Assembly (NCBI GenBank): GCA_036924285.1
Contig: JAYKYS010000004.1
Coordinates: 14,788,001-14,852,000, forward strand
Source of the DNA: Asterella californica
Taxonomy: Eukaryota; Streptophyta; Marchantiopsida; Marchantiales; Aytoniaceae
Direction: 5' to 3'
DNA length: 64,000 nt
The position numbers and the translations under genes are program-made. A model generated the notes under the pieces. The model worked only from the letters and a program-made list of their open reading frames with translations, was not told where the DNA came from and searched no databases. Positions 44,737-55,724 of the stretch are shown here, in pieces. How positions within the stretch are numbered: position 1 is the stretch's first letter; each line of letters starts with the position of its first letter.

Positions 44737-45809
44737 ATCCGTTGTATATTCAAGTTACGATCAGTTTCAGTTATCCTCTGAGAGTAGAGACTTGACTACA
44801 ATGAGGACACCTTTGGGGTTACTAAGGATGTGCACCTTGCCACAAGGTGTTACCAATTCTGTAGCACATATGATGAATGGCATGAACAAAGTTTTGAGGG
44901 ATTTCATTCCTGAAAAAACTATGCCATTCCTTGATGATGTGCCGATCAAAGGGTGTGCTGAGGAGGAGAAGAATGAGGTAATGGATCAGAGGGGGTGCCG
45001 TAAGTTTGTTGCAGATCACATAGCTGATTGTGATAAGATATTGAGTCGACTGGAGGAGGTTCATTTGACTTTATCAGAAGCAAAGTCTGTATTTGGAGAA
45101 CAAGAGGTGTTGATTGTGGGGCACCTATGTGGATCTTATGGTCGGAAACCTTGTCCAAACAAGGTTGATGCCATTCGAAGGATGAAGGATACATGTGGGT
45201 CAGTTACCGAGGTGAGAAGGTTTCTAGGTGCATGTGTGTTTTACCATATATGGATTCCACACTTTGCACATGTAGCAGATCCGTTGTACAAGTTGTTGAG
45301 GAAGGGGCAAAGATTTCAGTGGCAAGAGGAGCAAAGCGAGTCTATGAAGAAGTTGAAGGATCTGTTGTCTTCATCACCAACTCTACGGAAGGTAACATAT
45401 GAGTTGGGCAAATCTGTTATCCTTACTGTTGATACTAGTCCTATTGGCATTGGATGGGCTATAGGACAAGATGATCAGGATGGAAATAGATATGTGGTGC
45501 GTTTTGGAGCTAAGGTGTTAAGTTCACGGCAGAGAGACTACCCTCAGTTCAAGAGAGAACTATGGGGAGTAGTTACTGCGATGAAGAGTGACAAGGAATA
45601 CTTGATAGGAGCACCTGTGGTTGTGGAGACAGATTGTTTACCTCTCTTGGGAATGATCACTAGCTGTACAACTCCAGATATTGCTATGTTGAGGTGGATA
45701 GCATATATCAAGTCCTTGAACCCAGAATTTAGACATATTGCAGGAAAAGACAATCCTGTGGCAGATATGTTATCAAGGGCTAGGTATTACGATGAGAAAG
45801 GAATGATAG
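44737..45809 (+). repeat. Internal tandem duplication, second copy (1073 bp)
   Basis: This copy continues into the linker and integrase in frame. The junction near 44736-44745 joins the post-RNase H linker to the start of the palm segment. Confidence 0.85.
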
Positions 45810-47301
45810 ATGACCAGGAGGATGTGGGAATAGAGTTCTATTCTAGTGTTCTTGCTAGAAAGGATAGAAGCTGTTTTGCAGCTCCATTGGAGTTATTTGA
45901 GGAAACTATGTATGATGACGAGTGGTTGGATCTTGGGCGCTATTTGAGTTCATTGGAAAGGCAAGAAGGCTGGTCTGATGCAGATTTCAAAAGGATCCGT
46001 AGAACAGCTTATGGGTACTTTTTATATGGAGGACATCTATGGAAGCGCCCTAAGCTACAAAGAGGTGTACCACAGCGGGTGGTATGTGACCTGGAATTAC
46101 AACAGAAGCTGATCAAGGAGTTCCATGAGAGTCTATGGGCCGGTCATAGAGGAGTTTGGGCTACATTTGCCAAGATAAAGGAGAAGTATTGGTGGAAGGG
46201 TATGTATAAGGATGTAGTACAGTTTGTTTCATCCTGTATACCTTGCCAGATGTATTCCAACGTACGCCATCGTGATGGATTGCATCCTACTTATCCTTTA
46301 GCCATTCATTACAAATGGGTAGTGGATCTGGTAACTATGCCATTTGGGCTTGGACAAATGAGGTATCTAGTCTTGGCTAGAGAAGATCTATCTAACCAAG
46401 TTGAAGGTCGTGCCTTGAGGACGAAGACCACTGCTAGTGTCTGCCGCTTTCTACTTGAAGATGTTATTTGTAGATATGGGTGTGTGGGAAGGATCACTGC
46501 AGATAGGGGCGAGCTGGATTCACAAGAAGCAGTTGAGTTCTTCAAGCGATTGGGAATCAAGTTGGCGTTAACCACTGCTTACAATCCTGAAGGGAATGAC
46601 AAGAGCGAACGAGGTCATCCGCCAATCATCAAAGCTTTGGTAAAAGCTTGCAAGGGTAAGATCCGTGAATGGCCTAGACTGCTACCATTTGCTTTGTGGG
46701 CAGATTGTACAACTCATAGTACCGTTACAGGTTACATGCCAGCAGAGTTGATACTAGGGCAAAAACCTGTGATGCCGATTGAGGAGGTTGTGCCTACTTG
46801 GAATGTTTTGCCATGGGAAGATGGTAGAAGTATGGAGGATCTTCTTGCATTAAGGATCCAACAGTTAGAACGGAGACCTGAGGATGTTGCCAAAGCTGTG
46901 GAAAGGTTGAAGACTGCTAGAGAGAGAAACAAAGGCAGATTTGATAGAACGCATAGATTACGACCCAAACCAGTTAAAGAAGGTGATTGGGTGTTAGTCT
47001 ATGATAGTAGTCTTGATAATCAGCATAGCACTATCAGAAAGTTCTCCAAGAGATGGTTTGGACCTTATGTGGTGTTAGAAGTTTATGATAATGCCACATA
47101 CTCCTTGAGAGAGTTAGATGGTGCAGTGCTCAAGATGCTAGTCGCAGGAAAGAGAATCAAGCTCTTTAGAAGGAGAGGGGAGGATCGGAACGTTGCAGAG
47201 TTTACAGAAGATGGAGCTGAAGACTCAATGCAGGTTGAAGATGAGTTTGAAGCCGAAGCTGAAGAGTCTTGATCTGGATGGCACATACCGGAGGATGTGC
47301 A

Positions 47302-47318
47302 GGTTCAGAGGGGGTGGA
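47302..47318 (+). other. C3 polypurine tract
   Basis: GGTTCAGAGGGGGTGGA lies directly before the 3' LTR. Confidence 0.8.
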
Positions 47319-48179
47319 TGTCGCGCTACTTGGCGGCTACATGTTATATTTCTACTCCGACGCTTGAGTTTAGTAGTTCTAGAAGTTAGCTTATATTACT
47401 TCTAGTCGTTTATGTATATGTTTGACACCTTTGCATACGGTGTTAACACTATTTTGAGTCTTAGTAGGTTGATTATCATGTTGATAGGGCTTAAGCTCAT
47501 CGGTTGTATTTGCGTGTCGTCCATGCACGCTTTCTAGATGATTTAAGTTATTTTTCGAGGCTGCGTATCATTTTAAGTAATTTAAGTTTTACGCTGGCAC
47601 TCTAGGGGGCTTGACGTGGTAGCCTATGAGTAAAACTAAGTTGCCACGTGGTTTATGGTACTAAAGGACAACCAAGTGGAGCTATGAACTCCCATTGGTC
47701 AGGAGTTTACATTCAGGAGTCCCAACTTCACAGGGATGTTCAGCACCATGTAGACTGCAAATCCTGTAAGAAACTTCGAAATTGATCGAGCCAAACTCCT
47801 GTTATAGGTTGAATTAGCCAGCTAGGTACCAGAAATTGCCGTAGTTTTCTTGCTCAAAACTTTTCTGTTCATATCTCCGTGTCAGAATTTGATCTCAGGC
47901 TGAAATTTCGTCTGTGAGTTCAGTAGTACCTCATTTGCATGTAGGGGAAGTTTAGAGGTCTAAACCTTCATAGTTTTCCTCTCCGTGAGTGTCAAAGTTC
48001 ACCGCCGAATCCTATTACTGCTAGCTAGACCTGAATTTCGCCTTCTGGGTATATTACTAGATCTTACACATCTGTGTGAGTGTTTATAGCCCTATTGTGA
48101 CCTGAAAGCCAACCTCTTGAGTGAACAACCACAGCCAGAAGCCCGGCATTTTCCTAGGTAGACGGATTACACTCCGACA
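47319..48179 (+). repeat. C3 3' LTR, internally deleted
   Basis: It has the same termini as the 5' LTR but is only 861 bp. About 430 bp corresponding to 39388-39816 are missing at about 47700. It is followed by ACGC and the C4 pol sequence. Confidence 0.85.
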
Positions 48180-48601
48180 ACGCACGTCGTCAATACCTTC
48201 AACCATCTCATCCTCCCCATCATATCGAGCTCGAGATAACATATCCGCCATCGGATTATCCTTCCCTGCGATATGTCTAAACTCCGGGTTCAACGACTTG
48301 ATATATGCGATCCATCGTAGCATCGCAATATCAGGAGTTGAACAATTCATGATCATCCCTAACAACGGCAAGCAATCAGTTTCAACCACCACTACTGCTC
48401 CAATCAAATACTCTTTCTCAGTTTTCTTAGCTGAAACAATACCCCACAATTCTCTCTTCACTTGCGAGTAGGCACGTTGTCGAGCACTCAACACCTTCGC
48501 TCCGAACCTAACCGCAAACCTGTCTCCATTTTCATCATCTTGTCCGACTGCCCATCCAATTGCAACTGGACTTGTATTCATAGTAAGAACCACCGACCTA
48601 G
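48180..48601 (-). pseudogene. C4 pol, RNase H part
   Basis: A minus-strand frame matches C3 RNase H (M-N-T-S-P-V-A-I-G-W, then E-T-D-C-L-P, then D-M-L-S-R-A-R-Y). It ends G-I-D-D-V-R at 48180 and continues as V-K-F-Y-S at 35649 without loss, which dates the C2-C3 array as an insertion. At 48602 it is cut by element J. Confidence 0.8.
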
Positions 48602-49828
48602 CTGTGGTACCCACAATTTACAGGATTCACGAATTTTTGAAATTTTTAAGATTAATAACTTGTTTGTATGACTGAAGAAGCTTTGTTACTTAAGATTACG
48701 ACTTCCTTAGAAGGAAGATGATCTTACGATCTTTTTCGTAATAAGAAGTTGACTTCTTCGGAAGACGGCCGTCTTCCGAGAAGCGTCTTCTCAGTTGTAT
48801 CTTCCGAAGACGGAAGACGGCAAAAGACGGAAGACACGTATCTTCCGAAAGACAGCGACCGCAGAAGCCTAACCACGTATTCCTCAGTAAAGAAGTAGGT
48901 GTACCTACCAGGTAGCACCAGGAAGATCAGGTAGGTCGAGAACCCCTAAAACTACGCGAGAAGATGCGAAGGAAGTGCATTAGCGCAAGAACACTACCGC
49001 TTCCCGCATCGAGGTCGTTTATGCCCAGAAGATCGAACTGAGAGGTGATCGAGTTGAGTGAGGGCCAGTAGAGTGAAATCGAGTAGAGCCGAGATCGATT
49101 CTCAGCTAGAAAGAAGGCGAGGGTGAATTGCTGAGGATAGGAAGCACATCGAGCTGAAGGAGTCTTCTGAAGACTCCCGGAAGCAGATATTGAAGGACGA
49201 CTGAGAAGAATCGGAGGTGGAGTCTTGTTCGATTGAGGAGTGGCAAGACATTGACGGCAGCAGCAGCTTTGTGGAGTCGCTTTAGAGCTGGGGTCAGAGT
49301 CGGAAGCACGCAGAAGACTGAAGACACTACGAAAGCAGACAAAAAATAGTTTGAAGTTCTTCCCATGTTCTCTTCCCTTCCACCCTACTTCTCGCCTCTT
49401 GTTTGGTATCCCTCGCGCTTCTCGGTTGTTTGCAGACAAAGCGATCGATCGATTCTCTATCCCGCATTTTTCCTTTTGTGAAATTGGGCGCGGAAGCGCT
49501 GCCCAATTTTGACAGTCATCTTCTAGCTTCTTCCTAAACTAGAATCGAGCTTCCTTGTCCATCGTTCTCAAATTCGATCCCTCAGCTATCAATTTCTCTA
49601 CCCTACCGCACCTCCACTCCCGAATCTCTGAACAGAAGACGCTTCGGAAGATCTGAACATGTTCGGAAGACGCTTCTGAAATCTGAACATCTTCGGAAGA
49701 TGCTTCTGGATGTCTAAAGTCTTCGGAAGACGACTGTGTGCAATTCGTATCGAGAGTGGATTGGATTTGCTTTTGTGTTGAGAGAGGCTTGGTACGAATC
49801 CTGAGTGACTTGGTGAGTTGTTTGTTGT
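48602..49828 (+). repeat. Element J left inverted repeat
   Basis: It matches the reverse complement of 52231-53439 with scattered substitutions and small indels. The subterminal part (48745-48870) is packed with GAAGAC/GTCTTC words, including the palindrome GAAGACGGCCGTCTTC near 48760. The end of the coiled-coil frame reads on into this repeat. Confidence 0.85.
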
Positions 49829-50447
49829 TTCCTTCCCTCTGCGTCTTCTCAACTGCAGCTCGCGCTTCCGCGACTTCTCGCTGCGTCTTCCATATGGTCT
49901 GCTCTTCTGCGAGGGCGGTGATCTTCTCCCGCACTCGGGTGACTTCCTGATTGCGCTGTTGTACCCGCGCCTGCAACTCCTGGTTGCACTTCTGAAGCTG
50001 CACCAGCTCCTTGGCAGAAGCGGCTGCTTCCGCCTTGTACCTGGCTGCAAGCTTCTCCGTGGTGCGGAGACTAGCTTCCAGCGACTCCGTCTTCTTCTGG
50101 TCTTCCCCCTGTCGCAGCAAGGTGCGCAGGCCAAACCCAGGTTGCAAGGGCCTCTCCTGTGCCTTCGCTCTCTTCTCCAGCAACTCCATAGCTGGCTGGA
50201 TCTCCTTCTGGAAGTAGGCGCTGAACTCCTCCAGTCGTCTTCCTGCGGAAGACAAGTTCATCTCCACCACTCGCTCCGTGGTGTCGACTTCGTCTTCCAG
50301 AGGCAAGGAAGCCTCTTCCACCACAATAGCCTTCATCTTCTGCGCACGAGAAGAAGCTACTCTTCTCATCTTCCGAGGTGGAAGACTCCTCATGGCAAGA
50401 GCGGCTCTCTTCTTTACGCTTCCTCGCATCGCAGCAGGAGCGCCCAT
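49539..50447 (-). CDS. Coiled-coil part of the J cassette
   Basis: This is a 302-codon frame. Residues 1-60 are basic then acidic. Residues about 75-210 are Glu/Gln/Arg/Lys/Ala-rich with heptad spacing and no Pro, a strong coiled coil. After about residue 215 the sequence is low-complexity read-on into the inverted repeat, with repeats of S-S-E-D. It lies in the same frame as the upstream globular part, separated by two TAG codons (50448-50450 and 50505-50507). It corresponds in position and character to 59032-59742 of element T. Function unknown; a dimerisation role is the obvious inference. Confidence 0.6.
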   Translation of the reverse strand: MGAPAAMRGSVKKRAALAMRSLPPRKMRRVASSRAQKMKAIVVEEASLPLEDEVDTTERVVEMNLSSAGRRLEEFSAYFQKEIQPAMELLEKRAKAQERPLQPGFGLRTLLRQGEDQKKTESLEASLRTTEKLAARYKAEAAASAKELVQLQKCNQELQARVQQRNQEVTRVREKITALAEEQTIWKTQREVAEARAAVEKTQREGNNKQLTKSLRIRTKPLSTQKQIQSTLDTNCTQSSSEDFRHPEASSEDVQISEASSEHVQIFRSVFCSEIREWRCGRVEKLIAEGSNLRTMDKEARF

Positions 50448-50504
50448 CTATCCTTCGTCTTCTGGAGTCTTCAGAAGACTCGCAGGCGTTGCAGAAACAG
50501 TCTT

Positions 50505-51437
50505 CTACTCTGATCGGGCACTCAGCAGGTCTTCTTCCGAGTCGGACTCCGATCCTGAATGAATGAGGGAGATGGGTGTCCTCGGTACACTTCTGGAACC
50601 CATTTTCCTCAGTGGCGTGGTGTCTTCCGACCCACTAGACTCGTCTTCCCTCACCAGAAGCGTCTTCTGGTGAGAGCCGAACCTCAGCTGTGGCATCAGA
50701 GTGAGAGGGGGCGTTGCTGCTGCCTCTCGGTCATCGTCTTCCGAGGTCTCCTCTTTCACCTCCTGTAGCTCCGTTGGTCCATACCCTGCCAGCTGATCTT
50801 CCCTAAGATCCCCCATGGCTACATACAAGTAGCAGAGAAAGGGCATCAAGTGTCCTCCCGCCGGGGTATCCAAGTATGCTAGCTTCGTCTGTACGTAGTT
50901 GTGGATGTACGCGCCCCAGTAGATGAGCACTCTGTCATCCCACACTGATTCCAGGAACTCCACGTCCTGATCTCCTAAGTACCTTGTCTTCTGCGCTTTC
51001 CCCTTGGGAAAGAGATGTAGAAACAACTTCGCCAGAAGTCGCTTCTTCGGCTCCCGGTAAGATTCTATCTTCCAACCGTTCCTCCCCTGCCTGTCCTCCA
51101 CAAAAAGGCAGGTGGTGCTCCCAGGCACATGCCACGAACTCACGATCCTAGGTAAGATCTTCTTCTCGTACCAATATCCTCGGTTCTCGGACTCAGGCCT
51201 GTGAAAAGTCTTGCGCCACCAGTCTTCAGTCCAGGAAGACGGTCTTCCTCGAGCTACTCCTGCCTTCGCAGGTACACGGTTACGAGGTGGCAACGCTGCC
51301 CACACCTCCTCTAGAAGTCCTTGATCTGCGAGGTTCCAATCCCACAGGAAGAAGGCGAGACCCAACTCCTTGAGGAAAGGAGTGGCCTCGGCCAATTCTG
51401 CCGCTGGTAACACCAAGCCTCGCGGATGCATCGTCAT
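50505..51437 (-). CDS. Globular part of the J cassette, unknown family
   Basis: This is 310 residues from the ATG-containing start M-T-M-H-P at 51437 (the first codon and residue 3 are both candidate starts). Blocks shared with 60864-59746 of element T, in order, are L-G-L-A-F, G-R-P...W-T-E-D-W-W, G-R-N-G-W...Y-R-E-P-K-K-R, a T-x-Y...F-L-E segment, W-G-A-Y-I-H, and L-x-Y-x-x-x-M-G-x-L...Q. The C-terminus is acidic and Ser-rich. There are no transposase catalytic residues I can name and no membrane segment. The region loosely recalls plant transposon-associated domains, but I would not assign a function. Confidence 0.65.
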   Translation of the reverse strand: MTMHPRGLVLPAAELAEATPFLKELGLAFFLWDWNLADQGLLEEVWAALPPRNRVPAKAGVARGRPSSWTEDWWRKTFHRPESENRGYWYEKKILPRIVSSWHVPGSTTCLFVEDRQGRNGWKIESYREPKKRLLAKLFLHLFPKGKAQKTRYLGDQDVEFLESVWDDRVLIYWGAYIHNYVQTKLAYLDTPAGGHLMPFLCYLYVAMGDLREDQLAGYGPTELQEVKEETSEDDDREAAATPPLTLMPQLRFGSHQKTLLVREDESSGSEDTTPLRKMGSRSVPRTPISLIHSGSESDSEEDLLSARSE

Positions 51438-52230
51438 GCTGGAAGATCTGTTGCACTAAGCCACAAGCACTTACTATGAGCTGAAGGCTCAGTCCTTCCC
51501 AAGTGCCCACAGTCTAGCTTCTACTTCTCGTAAGACGAAACTAGTCTTCCAGAAGACAGCTACTCCGTCTTCCGGGATTCTAACAGTACTTCCTAGATAG
51601 CTTTCGTCTTCCGAGCTATATCTAACCAATCCTATCTAAGCAAGGCCTCGCATGGATTACCAAGAAGACAACCCACCTTGCATTACATCCTACTTCCTAT
51701 CAGAAGATACAAGATTCGTGAAACATAAGTGCATGACAGGTTCAGAAGTCGGTTGCGGGCTCCTGCGGTGACAGTGGCCTTTGGGAAGACACTCGAGACA
51801 GCTTCCGATTCAATGTCTCTCTCGGAAGACTCTCCGAAGTCAGACTTCCCTTCACTGGTCTCACCTGTCTTCGTCTTCCCACGTGCAATCTATCCTCACA
51901 ACAGACTCAAGACAATTGCACTCTGTTCTTCTGACTTCTCACCTCTCATACGCACTCAGAAGAACCTTGCTGCTCGGTGGGAAGACATGACCCTCAACCA
52001 TTCTCTCCAGATTCTGCTAGCAAGTATTCTCACGACTCTCTTCTAAGTTCAGGAAGAAGAAGGAATGGCTGCGATGGGTCGAACAGAAGAGACACGAATG
52101 GACCCTCACGTCTTCTCGCTCATTTTGCCAGCCTTTCAGTCTTCTAGTCTCTCTAGGAAGATGTGGAGTTGAGAAGCATTGGAAGACCGGGAGGCACAGG
52201 CCTAGTTCCCGACTTCCAACTTCTCGAAAG
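51438..52230 (-). other. Element J upstream non-coding part
   Basis: This is the region between the cassette start and the right inverted repeat, expected to hold the promoter and leader. I see no frame and no clear TATA box. GTCTTC words are frequent. Confidence 0.4.
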
Positions 52231-53439
52231 AACAAAACAACTCACCACACCACTCAGGATTCGTACCAAGCCTCTCTTAACACAAAGCAACACAAATCCA
52301 CTCTTGATACGAATTGTGTTCAGTGGACTTCCGAAGACAGTCAAGTTTAAGAAGCGTCTTCCGAAGATGTTTCCATCTTCCGAATCGTCTTCTGTTCCAG
52401 GTTTTGGGGGTAGAGAGGTAGTAGTGTAGGGAAATTGATAGCTGGGATCTCCAATTTGAGGGCTAGGAGTAGGGAAGCTCGAATTGAGCTCGGGAAGAAG
52501 CAAGGAGATGTCTGACAGAAATTGGGCAGTGCTTCCGTGCCCAATGTCTCAATAGAAAGAATGGGGGGTGGGGTAATCGATCAGGCTGCCTGCACACAAC
52601 CAAGGAAGCGCGGGGAATACCAGACAAAGACGAGAAGAAGTGGGAAGGGGAAAGAACGTGGGGAAGAACCTCTACAGTCTTCTTCTGCTCCCCGAGTTGC
52701 CTCCGACCTCCGCGCGCTTTTGGCTCTTGTTCTAGCTCCAATGCGACTCCTTCCGACTGCGCCTGCTGTCAATTTCTGGCCACGCCTCGATTCCACCTTC
52801 GATTCTACTCGCTACTCTCCAATGTCAACTTCTCGGGAGCTCACAGAAACGCCTTCGCTCTCTGCCGTTTGTGCTCCAGCAATTCGGTCTCGTCCTTCGC
52901 CTAGCTGCCAACTGATTCTCTCCTACCTCGATGTCCTCACTCGATTCCTCTCTCAAAGCTCACTTGCGAAGCTCACTCTCTCCAATCGATCTTCTCAAGC
53001 GCGTTGTGCTGCAGGAAGTTGGAATGCGTCTAATGTGCTTCCTTACGCATCTTCCCCGCAGATTAGGGGTTCTCGACCTTAGGTGTCTTCCCCGACCTAC
53101 CTACCTATTTGGTGCGACCTAGTAGGTACACCTACTGTTTTACCCAAAAACTCGTGGTTAGGCCCTCGCGGTCGCTGTCTTCCGGAAGACAAGTGTCTTC
53201 CGCCGTCTTCTCATCTTCCGCCATCTTCCCGTCTTCTGAAGACGCAACTGAGAAGATGCTCTTCCGAAGACGGTCGTCTTCCGAAGAAGTCAACTTCTTA
53301 TTACAAACAGCTCTTAAGATCATCTTCCTGTTAAGGAAGACGTAACCTTAAGTAACAACGCTTCTTCAGTTATACAAACAAGTTATTATTCTTAAAAATT
53401 TCAAAAATTCGTGCATCTTGTAATTTGTGGGCACCACAG
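52231..53439 (-). repeat. Element J right inverted repeat
   Basis: It is the inverted partner of 48602-49828. The subterminal GAAGAC/GTCTTC cluster lies at 53185-53290. The open stretch at 52522-53082 on the plus strand is not conserved in the partner repeat and looks fortuitous. Confidence 0.85.
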
Positions 53440-53635
53440 GTGTCCAAACGAAGTAGACGAAGTGCCTATGGAAAAGCTGACAAGGAGCTCTACCCATCTA
53501 TGCGATGAAAATGGAGATTTGAAATGATGCCAAAAGCCCGTAAGCTAGGGCCTAGCTTGTCTTTCTCATGAGTATCTTTGGAGTGACAAGCATCGAAGTC
53601 TGAATTTCAGATAGGAGCTTGTCCACAACACGACA
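53440..53635 (-). repeat. C4 5' LTR start, truncated by J
   Basis: On the minus strand it begins TGTCGTGTTGTGG at 53635 and follows 34143-33950 closely. It ends at the J terminus. Together with 48180-48601 and 34144-35649 it shows that J replaced most of C4 from U3 to RT. Confidence 0.75.
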
Positions 53636-55260
53636 ACGTGCACAGTTACGAGGAAGTGTTAGTAAAACATGAACACAAGTCGGTTGGAAACCAGAACACG
53701 AAGAGCAGTTAGTACTTACCTTCTTGCTGTCAACATACTCCCATACCTTTTGAGAGCCGTATGTGTCATAGCTAGCAAGCTCATCATGCTCAAGAGATTT
53801 GTTTTCTCTAGAGACATGTGGTTTAAAAAATTCAATATATATACAAAAATATTAGTTAAGAAATTAAATCTTAAATGTAAGCTAAAGATTTAATTTCTTG
53901 TTTGGCTCAAAGAAAAGAATAATATGAAAGTTACATCAAAACATAAAAGAAGGAAAGAAGACTTACAAATTTGACTTTCCATGCTAGAAAATTGCCCTGT
54001 CCATAAGAATACATAGACTTTTTTCATTTGTCGACACTCTCGGTAGCATCAGCAAATTTCTTGTTTGACTCACCATATTGCTAGACCATGGCATGATACT
54101 GCATCAACCTGTGGAAAAAAATAAGTGCAAGAGCACTAGTTAACAGCAATTGACACGAACAATAAAGATAGAAGAGTAGGCTAAAGTCAAAATATGTAAA
54201 GATAGAATACTAGACTAAAGACAAAATCTTACTTCTCCTTCAGATGCTCAATTGTTGAAGCTGGCATGACTCCAGACTCCATCTCCGCTTGCATCACTTG
54301 GAGGTCCCATCTCTAAGTCATCTGCACGACCATGTACCCAAATCATCATCTTTCTAGGGAAGAAAGCATCAAATTCCTCCTTGTGTACTCCAAGCGAGCA
54401 AGTGGACTCATCGTCGAGTCGCATAGTCTGCTGTGTGTGGTCTCGAACTAAGTGTCGTATGTAGTATCTATGATTCTGCTGCACATCCTACATGTGGGTC
54501 GTAGTGAATTTCTCATTGACCAAGGAATCATTATGAAATCGATCCTCGATTTGTTTATGAGCTCAAATGATATCATGCTTCGAGATATCTTTCCAATAGA
54601 TCAAAGGAAGCGAGAAATGTCATGTCCGTGATCGACTTCAGTGCACCCTGAAATATAGTCAAGAAAAGATTGATTAGACACATGAAGTTGTCTAACTCTA
54701 ACTCTAGTAACCTCTGCTGCTCTCTCGCTCTCTCTCAATCAGCTGAACAATCTCTCAGAGACTCTGGATGAGCTCGAGAACGAGACTCGTCACGAGGTCT
54801 CAACGACTTAGAAATACATGGAGGAGGAAGAGGAGGAATAGAACCCAGTTGGATCAGTCGCGGGACAAGAGAAGGACTCACTCGTGAAGGAGGAGGAAGA
54901 GGTGTCCAGTCATGTTGTAACATCTCTTATATGTATCCAGCCAAGGCATCTGGGTCCATGTAAATCTCAGATGTTGCATAGTCATGCATGACATGGACTA
55001 CCTCCTCTCGAAGAGCTGAATCTGAGGAGGTGGAAATATCAAGATCTGGAGCACCACGTCCAGCTCTACTAGAAGATGTCAACGTCGTCTCACTAAAGAG
55101 GATAGATAAAGTGACAAAGATGAATAAAAAAGATGTGACAAATAATACTTATAAAGACACAAACCCAAAAATATCATCATCATCTTGGAAAGCTAAACAG
55201 ACATGTATTCCATCCATACATTCTATGTGAGACGAACTAACATACACTTCTATTTGCAAA
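53636..55260 (-). pseudogene. Decayed multi-exon gene-like region
   Basis: On the minus strand several short open pieces end in GTAAGT-type donors. One is at about 53817-53717, ending with D-S-K-K before GTAAGT; another is at about 54110-53965. Others are 54484-54248 and a Pro-rich piece (55080-54735) with M-D-P-D-A-L-A-G-Y. AT-rich stretches between them resemble introns. Such exon sets occur in accessory genes of CACTA-type plant transposons, but I see no diagnostic motif and no ends. One in-frame stop (near 54930) suggests decay. Confidence 0.35.
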
Positions 55261-55724
55261 AAGTGCAAGTAAGTCCTGAAGGATTAGCAATGACTAAACT
55301 CCAAGAAGACAAGAGTGCTTCCATGTCACAAAAGGTCTGGAACTAGCCTTCTTTTTCAAATTTTACACCTTGGATATATCAGAATACATCATATTATTCT
55401 CAGGATCAATGAATAGAGATGTCGGATGGGTCACTTCTAATACTCTGCCACTATCATTAATAAGATACATATATAGAGAAATGAGCTATCAAAATAAGTA
55501 AGAATTAATATTCGTTCCTTGTGCATCCATTATTCTCATCGTTCCTTGTGCATCCAATCTTCAAGTTTCAGAATGCAGAATTCTGGAAAAGATGCATATT
55601 CGAGGATGGAATACTTATGTTGTTACGTCGTGGACCACTCCTACTTGAAAGTCATATTTTGAGGTTTTATATTTTTGCTCCAAAGACATTCATAGAGAGA
55701 AATAACGACTTTTTGATCTATTTC
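55261..55724. other. AT-rich stretch, nothing recognised
   Basis: A short direct repeat, CGTTCCTTGTGCATCCA, occurs twice near 55513-55555. No coding potential was recognised on either strand. Confidence 0.3.

Larger units (their letters stand above)
42738..47272 (+). pseudogene. pol: C3 pol with duplicated RT-RNase H segment
   Basis: The frame is open from before 42738, ending at 44624 in a TAG that replaces the Trp present in the second copy (45694-45696). It reopens from about 44741 to 47272. RT has R-W-F-T-V-P-K near 43515, L-Y-S-G-Y-D-Q-F near 43675 and the palm acid pair as F-L-D-D near 43855. RNase H has V-D-T-S-P near 44355. After the duplication come a second palm, RNase H, and integrase with W-A-G-H-R-G, C-I-P-C, V-V-D-L (about 46320), A-D-R-G-E-L (about 46500), S-E-R-G-H-P (about 46605) and W-F-G-P-Y-V-V (about 47057). 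All catalytic integrase residues are intact. Confidence 0.88.
39005..48179 (+). mobile_element. Ty3/gypsy element C3
   Basis: This is a complete set of parts: 5' LTR, gag, protease, pol, polypurine tract and 3' LTR. The pol gene carries an internal 1073-bp tandem duplication. It shares its 5' LTR position with the end of truncated C2, so C2 and C3 form an LTR-gag-LTR-gag-pol-LTR array. Only stops at 40570, 41530 and 44622 and the duplication prevent a full polyprotein. Confidence 0.88.
48602..53439. mobile_element. Element J, long terminal inverted repeats
   Basis: This is a 4838-bp element with inverted repeats of about 1.2 kb starting CTGTGGTRCCCACAA at both ends. A two-part coding cassette on the minus strand lies between them. 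No transposase was recognised. Long inverted repeats occur in some Mutator-like and foldback elements; I cannot assign the superfamily. The flanking sequences come from different parts of C4 and show no matching target duplication, so a deletion accompanied or followed insertion. Confidence 0.75.

Noticed and set aside
48592..48601. A target-site duplication flanking element J
   Set aside because: The ten bases left of 48602 and right of 53439 do not match at any length from 3 to 11, and the two flanks come from different parts of C4.
52522..53082. A 186-codon plus-strand frame in the right inverted repeat of J
   Set aside because: It is not conserved in the left inverted repeat and resembles no family. 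It is probably chance.
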